Shown piece by piece: positions 8,523-16,899 of a DNA stretch of 64,000 nucleotides. A program made the translations under genes and the position numbers. The DNA is from an uncultured Pelagibacteraceae bacterium (GTDB lineage: Bacteria; Pseudomonadota; Alphaproteobacteria; Pelagibacterales; Pelagibacteraceae). The number at the start of each line of letters is the position of its first letter. The stretch's first letter is position 1. The notes beneath the pieces are model-generated. The model had not been told where the DNA came from. It ran no database searches and saw nothing but the letters and a program-made list of their open reading frames with translations. The stretch covers positions 1-64,000 of the forward strand of contig CACGEW010000001.1 in the NCBI GenBank assembly GCA_902572345.1. The letters run 5' to 3'.

Positions 8523-8537
8523 GTTCAATTATTGAAC
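8523..8537. promoter_or_regulatory. Palindromic operator GTTCAA-N3-TTGAAC upstream of the MarR-type regulator
   Basis: The 15-bp inverted repeat GTTCAA TTA TTGAAC is perfect in both 6-bp arms. It ends 40 bases before the regulator ATG at 8578 and 22 bases before a candidate -10 box (TATATT, 8560-8565). The same arms and spacer length occur at 14556-14570 in the only other sizeable gap of the island. It is probably a binding site for the adjacent MarR-like protein, placed at or just upstream of the -35 region; that link is inference. Confidence 0.6.
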
Positions 8538-8559
8538 ATCACGTTTACATTATTCTAAT

Positions 8560-8565
8560 TATATT
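8560..8565 (+). promoter_or_regulatory. Candidate -10 box of the 8578-14533 operon
   Basis: TATATT lies 12 bases before the ATG at 8578, in an 88-base gap. No good -35 hexamer sits 17 bases upstream, and the palindrome occupies that area, so activator-dependent transcription is possible. The position relative to the palindrome (22 bases) nearly matches that of the second operon (23 bases). Confidence 0.35.
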
Positions 8566-8577
8566 GTAGGTTAAGGC

Positions 8578-8901
8578 ATGAAACTGAAAAAAGATGAATT
8601 TGAAACATTAAGACAAATAGATTTAAAAAGTAAAAACTCTCAAAGAGAAATGGCAAAAAATTTAGGCTTCAGCTTAGGAAAGCTTAATTATTGTGTAAAT
8701 AGCTTAAAAGAAAAAGGTTTAATAAAATTAAAAAATTTTAGAAAAAGTAAAAATAAATTAGCATACAGCTACATTCTAACTCCTAGAGGACTAACTCAAA
8801 AAATTAAATTAACTATTAATTACATGAACAGAAAAATGCAAGAGTATGATCAATTAAAATTAGAGTATCAAAAATTAAATAAATTAAAAAAAAAAAAATA
8901 A
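8578..8901 (+). CDS. MarR-type winged-helix regulator, EPS-associated
   Basis: This 107-residue protein has an N-terminal winged helix-turn-helix (about residues 6-65, with QREMAKNLGFSLGKLNYCVNSL as the recognition region) and a Lys-rich helical tail (about 80-107). Size and layout match the family called MarR family EPS-associated transcriptional regulator, commonly found in exopolysaccharide loci. It is the first gene of a tight operon and lies next to a palindromic operator, so autoregulation and control of the second operon at 14615 are likely. A purine-rich AAGG just before the ATG may serve as ribosome binding site. Confidence 0.75.
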   Translation: MKLKKDEFETLRQIDLKSKNSQREMAKNLGFSLGKLNYCVNSLKEKGLIKLKNFRKSKNKLAYSYILTPRGLTQKIKLTINYMNRKMQEYDQLKLEYQKLNKLKKKK

Positions 8902-8913
8902 ATTTTTAGACAC

Positions 8914-10632
8914 ATGAATAACATCTTAAAATTAATAAGCGTTAAGAAAAAAAGTGAATTTTTAATTCTGTTAATTCTTATTTTAATTACCTCATTTTTT
9001 GAAACAATAACCATTGGCGTTTTTCTGCCATTTGTTACTTTAATTTTAGGTGGAAAATCTAATATAGAGTCATTTAATTTTATTGATAATTCTCAATTTA
9101 TTAAAACTTTAACATCTAATTTTGACGAGTACGAATTGATTATAATTTCGTTACTTATTTTTTTATCAGTTTTTATAATAAAAATCTTTTTTGTAATTTT
9201 TATTACTTGGTATAGAGAAAATTTCAAATGGTCATTATTTCACTTGTTATCAAAAAAAATTCTTGGAAGCCATATAATGAAAAATACTTCCTTTTTTTTT
9301 AAAAAAAATTCCTCAGAATATACGAGTCAAACATTACTCCAGTCTAACCAAGCTGTTGAAAGTATAAATTCGCTTATTTTTTTAATCAATGAAATTATTG
9401 TTTTTATTTCAATTTTTACATTGCTTGTTATTTTAGATTATCAAATTACTTTTTTTTCTGTTTCAATTTTTATAGTGTTATTTTTATTACCTTTTTTATT
9501 TTTTTCTAAAATCAAAATAAAAAAATGGGCATCTAATCAATTATTTCATGAGCACAATCAAATTAAAAATATTAATGAGAGCTTTGCAATGTTTAAATAT
9601 ATTAAAGTACATAATATTGAAAAGTTTTTTTTTGATAAATATGTAGGGAATAATTTTTTTTCTGCATATTATAAAAAATTAATTGCCTTTTTTCTTCAAG
9701 TGCCCAGACACTATCTTGAGCTTTTAACAATTATTTTAATTTCTTTGATCATTTTGTTTCACCATTACAATGAAAAATCATCTACAGAATATTTGCCAAT
9801 TATTGCAATATTTATGTTGGCTGCATCCAGGATGGTACCATCGATAAATAAAATATTAGTTTCCATTCAAACTTTTATTGCAGGTATTCCAGCAATAAAT
9901 TCTATTTCAAAAGAGATCAATAAAAAATCCATCAGATTAAAAAAAATTGATAAATTTGATAGTTTTAAAAATTTAAAATTAAAAAATATTTCATTTGCGT
10001 ACGAAAAAAATAATTCTATTTTTAAAAAAATTAACCTTGAAATAAATTCGGGGGATAAAATTATAATTAAAGGTAGTTCCGGTGTAGGAAAAAGTACTTT
10101 AGTAGAGCTAATTCTTGGTTTAAGAAAAATTAATTCTGGAAGTTTTTACCTAAATGGAAAAAAAGTAAATAATTATAAAGTTCATGAACAATTAAAATTT
10201 AACTATCTTCCCCAATCTAGCTATATGGTAGATGGATCAATTAAGGACAATATTGTTTTAAATAACAATCAGTTAACAAAAGAGACTTTTTGGAAAATAC
10301 TAAATATATGTAAATTAAATACGTTGATTTCAAAATTAAGAAAAAAAGAAAATACTTTAACCGGTGAAAATGGGGTTATTTTATCGGGTGGTCAGAAACA
10401 AAGAATTTGCATAGCAAGAGCTTTAGCAGACAACCCCTCCTTCTTAATACTCGATGAGTCAACCAATGCTATAGATATGTCTACAGAAAACTCCATATTG
10501 AAAGACCTAAATAAGTATTATAAGAAAATCACACTTATTATGGTAACTCATAGAAAAACTAATATAAAGTATTTTAACAAGATTATAGAAATGTCAAAAA
10601 ATAAAATAAAACTTATTAATAGAAATGTTTAA
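8914..10632 (+). CDS. ABC transporter, fused permease-ATPase (MsbA/PglK-like flippase)
   Basis: The 572-residue half-transporter has an N-terminal membrane domain with about six hydrophobic segments (residues 1-320) and a C-terminal ATPase. The ATPase shows Walker A GSSGVGKST (about 387-395), the signature LSGGQKQR (about 490) and Walker B LILDEST (about 510). Such exporters flip lipid-linked oligosaccharides or lipid A across the inner membrane. Position in a surface-sugar operon supports a PglK-like oligosaccharide flippase. It overlaps the pseB-like gene by 8 bases. No Wzx/Wzy pair is seen in the window. Confidence 0.85.
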   Translation: MNNILKLISVKKKSEFLILLILILITSFFETITIGVFLPFVTLILGGKSNIESFNFIDNSQFIKTLTSNFDEYELIIISLLIFLSVFIIKIFFVIFITWYRENFKWSLFHLLSKKILGSHIMKNTSFFFKKNSSEYTSQTLLQSNQAVESINSLIFLINEIIVFISIFTLLVILDYQITFFSVSIFIVLFLLPFLFFSKIKIKKWASNQLFHEHNQIKNINESFAMFKYIKVHNIEKFFFDKYVGNNFFSAYYKKLIAFFLQVPRHYLELLTIILISLIILFHHYNEKSSTEYLPIIAIFMLAASRMVPSINKILVSIQTFIAGIPAINSISKEINKKSIRLKKIDKFDSFKNLKLKNISFAYEKNNSIFKKINLEINSGDKIIIKGSSGVGKSTLVELILGLRKINSGSFYLNGKKVNNYKVHEQLKFNYLPQSSYMVDGSIKDNIVLNNNQLTKETFWKILNICKLNTLISKLRKKENTLTGENGVILSGGQKQRICIARALADNPSFLILDESTNAIDMSTENSILKDLNKYYKKITLIMVTHRKTNIKYFNKIIEMSKNKIKLINRNV

Positions 10633-11614
10633 CAATAAAACAATTTTAGTTACAGGTGGCACAGGATCTTTCGGAAAAAGTTTTGTCAAGAAACTACTTG
10701 ATAAATATAATTGTAAAAAGATCATAATTTTCTCTCGTGATGAGTTAAAACAATTTGAATTAAAAGAGTCCCTTTCAAATCATAAACGCGCAAAAACGTT
10801 AAGATTTTTTTTAGGAGATATAAGAGATAAAAGCAGAATAAGCACAGCTTTAATTAATGTCGATTATGTTTGTCATTGTGCAGCATTAAAACAAATCGAA
10901 GCAGCTGAATATAACTCACAAGAATGTGTAAAAACAAATATTTTTGGCACTCAAAACGTGATTGAAGCTGCAATCGATAATAACGTTAAAAAAGTAATAA
11001 CATTATCTACAGATAAAGCCGTTGATCCTATTAATTTGTATGGCGCAACTAAACTTGCAGCAGATAAATTGACAATCTCTTCTAATTTAGTTTCAGTACA
11101 TAAGGAGACGATATTTTCTGTAGTTAGATACGGTAATGTGATTAATTCTCGAGGATCTGTAATTCCATTTTTTAAATCTTTAATTGAGAAAAAAAATTCT
11201 TTTATACCTCTTACTCATCCAGAAATGACCAGATTTTTCATAAGTTTAGATCAAAGCGTTGATTTTGTAATTAAATCATTTTTGAGAATGAAAGGTGGTG
11301 AGGTTTTTATACCTAAATTACCTTCTATTAGAATAATTGATATAATTAAAGCTTTGAACCAAAAGATTAAAATAAAAATAATTGGAATTCGACCTGGAGA
11401 AAAAATACATGAAGTTTTATGTGCTCAAAATTCATCACATTTAATATTAAATTTTAACGATCACTTAGTCCTTAAACCTAGTATTAATCTCAATAAAAAT
11501 TATAATATTAATGGTCTAAAAGAAAAGGGAAAATCTGTTGAAAAAGATTTTGTTTATTCATCTGACAATAATCAAAAATTTTTGACTATTTCTGAAATAA
11601 AAAAAATTATCTAA
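10625..11614 (+). CDS. pseB: UDP-N-acetylglucosamine 4,6-dehydratase (inverting), PseB-like
   Basis: This 329-residue extended SDR has TGGTGSFG (residues 9-16) binding NADP, ALKQIEAAEYNS in mid-sequence, STDKAVDP (about 127-134) and YGATK (about 139-143) with the catalytic Tyr-Lys. These strings are characteristic of PseB/FlaA1 enzymes that convert UDP-GlcNAc to the 4-keto-6-deoxy-L-altro sugar. The matching aminotransferase follows directly, giving the first two steps of pseudaminic-acid-type synthesis. A related role in making a bacillosamine-like or L-fucosamine-type sugar remains possible. Confidence 0.88.
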   Translation: MFNNKTILVTGGTGSFGKSFVKKLLDKYNCKKIIIFSRDELKQFELKESLSNHKRAKTLRFFLGDIRDKSRISTALINVDYVCHCAALKQIEAAEYNSQECVKTNIFGTQNVIEAAIDNNVKKVITLSTDKAVDPINLYGATKLAADKLTISSNLVSVHKETIFSVVRYGNVINSRGSVIPFFKSLIEKKNSFIPLTHPEMTRFFISLDQSVDFVIKSFLRMKGGEVFIPKLPSIRIIDIIKALNQKIKIKIIGIRPGEKIHEVLCAQNSSHLILNFNDHLVLKPSINLNKNYNINGLKEKGKSVEKDFVYSSDNNQKFLTISEIKKII

Positions 11615-11620
11615 TATTTA

Positions 11621-12781
11621 ATGATTCCCTATAGTAAACAAAAAATAACAAACAAAGATATACACTCAGTAAATAAAGTTTTAAAATCAAATTTTATAAC
11701 TCAAGGCAAAACAATAGAAATTTTTGAAAAAAAAATATGTAATTTTGTTAAAGCAAAATTTGGTGTTGCCAGTAATAGCGCTACAAGCTCATTACATATA
11801 GCGTGCTTAGCATTAGATCTAAAATCTAACGACATTTTATGGACTGTTGCGAATTCATTTGTTGCTTCAGCAAATTGTGCAAGGTATTGTGGAGCAACGG
11901 TTGACTTTGTAGATATTAATCCGAATACTTTTAATATTGATGTTGATCATTTAGAAAGAAAATTAAAAAAAACAAAAAAAAATAAATTACCAAAAATTTT
12001 AGTAGTAGTTCATTTTGCTGGAGAACCTGCTGAAATGAAAAAAATTTATAAGCTTAAACTCAAATATAAATTTAAAATAATTGAAGATGCCTCACACGCT
12101 TTAGGAGCAAAAATTAAAAATAATTTTATAGGATCGTGTAAGTACTCTGATTTAGCAGTTTTTAGCTTTCATCCAGTAAAACCAATTACAACAGCTGAGG
12201 GCGGGATAGCAACTACCAATAAAAAAGACTTATATGTTAAAATGCAAATGTTGCGAAACCATGGAATTACAAGAGATTTAAAGCTTTATAAAAATAAAAT
12301 TAATCATCACTGGTATTACGAACAACAGTTATTAGGATTTAATTATAGAATGAATGATATTGAAGCTGCTTTAGGAATAAGCCAATTAAGCAATTTGATT
12401 AAATATAATAAACAAAGATCAAAAATAGTTAAATATTATAAAAAAATTTTAAAAAATCTACCAATTAAGTTTCAAAATTTAATTGGAGAAAATTCTTCTA
12501 CTCATCATTTGTGTGTAATAAAAATAAATTTAAAAAAACTTAAGATTTCTTATAATAATTTTTTTGAAAAACTAAGAAAAAAAAATATTGGAATTAATCT
12601 TCATTATCTTCCAATTTATAGTCAACCTTATTATCAAAAATTGAAAAAATATCCAAAATTAAAAAATACAGAAGATTATTATCGTTCAGCGATTTCCATT
12701 CCAGTTTTTCCTGGTTTAAGTGAAAAAAAACTTCGTTATATCTGCGAAACTTTAAAAAATTTAATTTTATCACACTTATAG
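11621..12781 (+). CDS. pseC: UDP-4-amino-4,6-dideoxy-N-acetyl-beta-L-altrosamine transaminase, PseC-like
   Basis: This 386-residue DegT-family PLP aminotransferase carries NSATSSLHIACLAL (about residues 52-65), IIEDASHALG and FSFHPVKPITTAEGG, where Lys187 is the PLP lysine. Similarity to PseC is high across the N-terminal half, including WTVANSFVASANCARYCGA. It aminates the PseB product at C4. It lies 6 bases after pseB and ends one base before the LIC12162-type gene. The later enzymes PseG, PseH and PseI are not in the window, so they may lie to the left, or the diamino sugar may be used directly. Confidence 0.87.
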   Translation: MIPYSKQKITNKDIHSVNKVLKSNFITQGKTIEIFEKKICNFVKAKFGVASNSATSSLHIACLALDLKSNDILWTVANSFVASANCARYCGATVDFVDINPNTFNIDVDHLERKLKKTKKNKLPKILVVVHFAGEPAEMKKIYKLKLKYKFKIIEDASHALGAKIKNNFIGSCKYSDLAVFSFHPVKPITTAEGGIATTNKKDLYVKMQMLRNHGITRDLKLYKNKINHHWYYEQQLLGFNYRMNDIEAALGISQLSNLIKYNKQRSKIVKYYKKILKNLPIKFQNLIGENSSTHHLCVIKINLKKLKISYNNFFEKLRKKNIGINLHYLPIYSQPYYQKLKKYPKLKNTEDYYRSAISIPVFPGLSEKKLRYICETLKNLILSHL

Positions 12782-14533
12782 ATGGCAGGTACTTTAATCC
12801 TTCACAATGAATGTGAAGTTCCAAATAATCAAGAAATAATTTTTTTTAATGAACTTATTAAGTCTCATTATTTTAAAAAAAAAAAAATTTTAAATAACTT
12901 TAAAATACTATCACCATATGGCCTGGAAGATGATATTTTAAAATATGATGTAAAATATTTAAGCAATATTTATGATAGATATATAATTAAGATTTCTCAC
13001 GAATTAAATAAAATTCATGGCACAAAAAAATCAGAAAAGTATTGGAGTATTATCCTAGGAAAATGGCTTAGAGATTTTACCTATGCAACTTTTAATAGAT
13101 ATCAAACAATAAAAAAAGGTTTTAAAGAACACAAAATTGAGAAAATAATTCTAATCGAAGATAAAAAAAATTTTTTCCCCGTTATAGATGGCACCGCCAT
13201 TAATTATTATTCAAATGATAAGCTTTTTGATGCAATTTTAATATCTAATATTTTTAAAAATCTAAACCAAAGTTATAACTATAAAATAAATTACTTAACG
13301 GATAAGTTTGTGGAAAAATATCACAAAACAAAATATTTTGAAAAAAAATCTTTTTTACATAATTTACTATCACAGTTTTTAAATACGTTCGACTTTTCAA
13401 AGGAAAGTGATTTTTTAGTAATAAGTTCTTACTTAAAATCAATTGAAGAAATAAAATTAAATTTCCATTTAAACAAAAAATTTCAATTTTTTTATTACCC
13501 AAAAATTAGCTATAAAATTCTTAAGATTAATAGACAATTGAGAGAAAAATTAAACTTTGAAGATAAATCACAAGATGAATTTGAAAAAGTATTAAATAAA
13601 ATAATTCCAATTTACTTACCTCTAACAGTCCTTGAAAATTATCTTCAAATTAAAAATTTTGTTGAAAGCAAAATAAATTGGCCGAAAAATCCAAAAATAA
13701 TTTTCTCATCAAACTCATTTGCTGACGGAGGGCCAGCACAATTTTGGATTGCAGAAAAAAGTGAGTATAAAAGTAAATATTTACTTGGTCAGCATGGAGC
13801 AGGCTATCTAGAATATTATGATAAAAATTTTAGAGCAGAGTTAAAGCCCGTAGATGGATTCATCTCTTGGGGAAATCATATATTCAGTGAAAAAATAAAG
13901 CCAACTTTTAATTTTACTTTGACGAATAAAAAAAAATTTAAAAAAAAAGATAAGCTATTATTTGTTTTTAAATCTTCTGGAAACAGAATTGTCCCGTATG
14001 ACCGATTTGAATATGGCAGGATAATATTTAATCAATCTCAAAATTTAATCACCAACCTTAGAAACGATATAAAAAAAAAATTATTATTAAGATTACATTC
14101 AAGTTATAAAAAAGAAATTTACTTTGAATTTGATGAATTTTTGAAACAACATGATTATCTTGAAATTGACAAAAAAACAAATTTTAATAAATTGATAAGT
14201 CTTTCAAAATTAACAATTTATAATGATTATAGTACAGGTTTTGTTTATGGATTGAATATGAATCTACCATCCCTAATTTTTTTGCCTTTAGGTTTAAGGT
14301 TTATTCATGATGAAAATAAAAAAGACTTTATAAAATTAATTGAAAATAAAATGGTTTTTACATCAATTGATGAACTTAAAACTTATCTTAATCAAAATTG
14401 GGATAATATTGAGGAACTCTGGAATAGTAAAAGCAGTAAAGAAGCAAGGAGGCTTTTTATCGATAAATATTCATTACCAAAACCATCTGATAAAATACAT
14501 AAACTTTCAGAATTTTTAAAGAAAATGATTTAA
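12782..14533 (+). CDS. LIC12162-family putative transferase
   Basis: The 583-residue protein resembles the putative transferase family named after Leptospira LIC12162. Supporting points are the N-terminal KSEKYWSIILGKWLRDF segment (about residues 80-96), a mid-protein SSNSFADGGPAQFWIAEK and GQHGAGY (about 317-345), and a conserved C-terminal YSTGFVYGLNMNLPS (about 482-496) reminiscent of GT-B glycan transferases. From memory, the family appears in surface-sugar and nonulosonate loci. A glycosyl or related transfer role fits its place after pseB and pseC, but no biochemical function is established that I can name. It starts immediately after the pseC stop. Confidence 0.7.
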   Translation: MAGTLILHNECEVPNNQEIIFFNELIKSHYFKKKKILNNFKILSPYGLEDDILKYDVKYLSNIYDRYIIKISHELNKIHGTKKSEKYWSIILGKWLRDFTYATFNRYQTIKKGFKEHKIEKIILIEDKKNFFPVIDGTAINYYSNDKLFDAILISNIFKNLNQSYNYKINYLTDKFVEKYHKTKYFEKKSFLHNLLSQFLNTFDFSKESDFLVISSYLKSIEEIKLNFHLNKKFQFFYYPKISYKILKINRQLREKLNFEDKSQDEFEKVLNKIIPIYLPLTVLENYLQIKNFVESKINWPKNPKIIFSSNSFADGGPAQFWIAEKSEYKSKYLLGQHGAGYLEYYDKNFRAELKPVDGFISWGNHIFSEKIKPTFNFTLTNKKKFKKKDKLLFVFKSSGNRIVPYDRFEYGRIIFNQSQNLITNLRNDIKKKLLLRLHSSYKKEIYFEFDEFLKQHDYLEIDKKTNFNKLISLSKLTIYNDYSTGFVYGLNMNLPSLIFLPLGLRFIHDENKKDFIKLIENKMVFTSIDELKTYLNQNWDNIEELWNSKSSKEARRLFIDKYSLPKPSDKIHKLSEFLKKMI

Positions 14534-14555
14534 TCATCTTGATTTCAATTACTTT

Positions 14556-14570
14556 GTTCAAATTTTGAAC
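14556..14570. promoter_or_regulatory. Second GTTCAA-N3-TTGAAC operator, upstream of the sulfotransferase-like operon
   Basis: GTTCAA ATT TTGAAC has the same two arms and 3-base spacer as the site at 8523-8537. It lies in the 81-base gap between 14533 and 14615, 23 bases upstream of a perfect TATAAT. The duplicated site suggests that both operons of the island share one regulator, most simply the MarR-like protein encoded at 8578. Confidence 0.6.
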
Positions 14571-14593
14571 ATATTACTTTACATTGATTATTT

Positions 14594-14599
14594 TATAAT
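14594..14599 (+). promoter_or_regulatory. TATAAT -10 box of the 14615-21587 operon
   Basis: A perfect TATAAT lies 15 bases before the ATG at 14615. No TTGACA-like hexamer occurs at a 16-18-base spacing, the upstream region being taken by the palindrome and an AT-rich stretch. It probably serves the second island operon. Confidence 0.45.
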
Positions 14600-14614
14600 A
14601 TAAGAATTTTTTTA

Positions 14615-15589
14615 ATGAATATAAATTGGTCTCATCCAGATTTACTTCCGAAAAAACTTGTTTTTGTTGACGGAATTACAAGATCAGGAAAGTCAATGGC
14701 AGGACCAATTATTTCATCTTTTCGAGGAGCATATGCTTTTCAACACCAAGCTATATTAGATAACTTAATGCCTTTGTTAAAAAAAAAGTCTATTACTATT
14801 GATGCCGCAAAATCTCTTTTAGTATTTTATTTTAATCAAAATGTTTATAGCTTAAATATCTCAAGAGGTATTAATTTTAGACCGGGCGATCATAGTAGCG
14901 TTACAAAAGATAAAGATTATAAATCTTTTGTAAAAAATTTAAAAAAACCTGATGGCGACTATGTAATTAAAGAAATAAAAAAAAGAAATCACGCTCCTAT
15001 TTATATGTCACATGATTTACTTTCAATGATAGATATTTTTGAAAAAATTAACTTAAATTATAAAATGGTTTACACTTATCGACATCCTATAGATAATATT
15101 TTTTCTTTAATACAAAGGTATCAAAGAGTTAAGGCAAAAAATAAACTTAAGTACAATTATAATAATCCAAGAATATATTCAATGATGATTAGAAAGAACA
15201 ATATTTTGTTGCCATATTATACTTCAGGAAATGAAAATTTATTTTTAAAACTAAATCATTCTGAAAAATATACTTTTTATTTTCTTCATAGTTTAAAAAA
15301 TTCAATAAACCAGTATAAAAAATTAAAAGATAAAAAGAAAATATTTTTATTATCTTACGATGATTTTGCCACAAATACAAAGCAGGAAGTAAAAAAATTA
15401 TCCAAATTTTTATTATTAAAAGAATCTAATTTTACTGTAAGATCACTCAAAAATGAGAACTTACCAAGAAAACTTAATTCCAAATTAAGAACAAAAAAAA
15501 TGAAAATTATAAAAAAATCCATAAATAAAAAAATGTTTGATGAAGTTGTCTTGTTATCTACAAAATATGATAATAAGGCATTATTTTAA
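14615..15589 (+). CDS. P-loop sulfotransferase-like protein
   Basis: The 324-residue protein has the N-terminal loop VDGITRSGKSMAG (about residues 18-30), fitting the 5'-phosphosulfate loop of sulfotransferases, and YRHPIDNIFSL (about 155-165), fitting the 3'-phosphate-binding motif. FLLSYDDFATN near residue 250 matches the family's later conserved strand. The likely role is transfer of sulfate from PAPS to a sugar of the surface polysaccharide. No PAPS synthesis genes are visible here. It is the first gene after the second operator. A P-loop kinase function is a weaker alternative. Confidence 0.6.
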   Translation: MNINWSHPDLLPKKLVFVDGITRSGKSMAGPIISSFRGAYAFQHQAILDNLMPLLKKKSITIDAAKSLLVFYFNQNVYSLNISRGINFRPGDHSSVTKDKDYKSFVKNLKKPDGDYVIKEIKKRNHAPIYMSHDLLSMIDIFEKINLNYKMVYTYRHPIDNIFSLIQRYQRVKAKNKLKYNYNNPRIYSMMIRKNNILLPYYTSGNENLFLKLNHSEKYTFYFLHSLKNSINQYKKLKDKKKIFLLSYDDFATNTKQEVKKLSKFLLLKESNFTVRSLKNENLPRKLNSKLRTKKMKIIKKSINKKMFDEVVLLSTKYDNKALF

Positions 15590-15607
15590 ATTTTTAAAAT
15601 TGAAAAT

Positions 15608-16888
15608 ATGAATTGTAGGAATTGCAAAAAAAAAAATTTAAAGAAAATACTTGATATAGGGTCACAACCTATAAGCAGCTTGTTTTATAAATCAAAAAAA
15701 TATAATCTCAAATCATACCCTCTAGATTTATTTAAATGTAATTCATGTGATCTAATCCAATTTTCCAAACTGGCACCTTTGGATGACATGTATGGCTCAA
15801 CTTATGGCTATCGAACTTCTTTAAGTAAATACATGATAGATCATATGTTAAACAAATTTAAAAAATTAAATAAGAAAAAATTCGTAAAAAAAGGTTCAAG
15901 TGTTTTAGATATTGGATCGAATGATGGAACATTTCTTAATTTCTTTGCAAAAAAAAGTGGAGATATATCCCTTTTTGGAATGGATCCTTCCTCAAAAAAA
16001 TTTAAAAATTTTTATAATAAAAAAATTAATTTAATTTCAGATTATTTCTCTAAAGAAAAATTAGATATTTATTTGAAAAAAATAAATTTTTCCAAAAAGT
16101 TTAATTTGATAACCTCATTCGCGATGTTTTACGATATTGAGGATCCAAACTCTTTTACAAAAGATATTTTCAAACTTTTGGATAAAAATGGTGTATGGGT
16201 ATTAGAATTTTCTTATTTTCCTTTATTATTAAAAAATCTTACGTATGATCAAATTTGCCACGAACATGTAACGTACTATACATTAAGTACATTTAAAAAA
16301 ATTGCTGAAAAAAATGGATTTAAAATTATAGATTTGTCGTTTAATGAGATTAACGGCGGGAGTATTGAAGTAATTTGTGCAAAAAAGCAAAGCAAACACA
16401 AACCAAATCTAAAACTGATAAGTAAAATTCTTGCTGATGAAAAAAAAATAAATGATCAAAGTTATCTTAACTTAAGTAAAAGAATAGAAAACGTTAAAAA
16501 TTTTTTACAATTAATTTTATCTAAATCTAAAAAAGGCGATATTATTGGATATGGTGCGTCAACAAAAGGAAATATAGTTTTAAATCATTGTGGAATTACT
16601 GAAAAATATTTGAAATTTATTTGTGACGCAAATCCTTATAAATTTGGAAGATATACACCAGGCTCAAATATTAAAATAATATCTAAAGAGGAAATGAGAA
16701 GAAAAAAACCTAAATATTTGTTGGTTCTTATTTGGTCTTTTAGATCCGAAGTTATAAAGCAAGAAATTAATTTTATTAAAAAAGGTGGAAAGTTAATTTT
16801 TCATCTTCCAATGTTGCACATAATAGACAAAACGAATTTCAAGAAATTTTTGAATAAAGATTTTTCAGATTTTTCATATAATTATTAA
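15608..16888 (+). CDS. Sugar C-methyltransferase (TylC3/NovU type)
   Basis: The 426-residue protein has the three-part architecture of NDP-sugar C-methyltransferases. An N-terminal zinc region has two Cys pairs (CRNC at 3-6 and CNSC near 44-47). A SAM-binding domain follows with VLDIGSNDGT (about 99-108) and the catalytic HEHVTYYT (about 218-225). A C-terminal Rossmann-like domain has GYGASTKGN (about 315-323). It would add a methyl branch to a keto-deoxy sugar nucleotide. RfbF, RfbG and an aminotransferase in the same operon suggest that a CDP-4-keto-6-deoxyhexose-derived sugar is the substrate. Confidence 0.83.
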   Translation: MNCRNCKKKNLKKILDIGSQPISSLFYKSKKYNLKSYPLDLFKCNSCDLIQFSKLAPLDDMYGSTYGYRTSLSKYMIDHMLNKFKKLNKKKFVKKGSSVLDIGSNDGTFLNFFAKKSGDISLFGMDPSSKKFKNFYNKKINLISDYFSKEKLDIYLKKINFSKKFNLITSFAMFYDIEDPNSFTKDIFKLLDKNGVWVLEFSYFPLLLKNLTYDQICHEHVTYYTLSTFKKIAEKNGFKIIDLSFNEINGGSIEVICAKKQSKHKPNLKLISKILADEKKINDQSYLNLSKRIENVKNFLQLILSKSKKGDIIGYGASTKGNIVLNHCGITEKYLKFICDANPYKFGRYTPGSNIKIISKEEMRRKKPKYLLVLIWSFRSEVIKQEINFIKKGGKLIFHLPMLHIIDKTNFKKFLNKDFSDFSYNY

Positions 16889-16899
16889 GATTAAGACAA

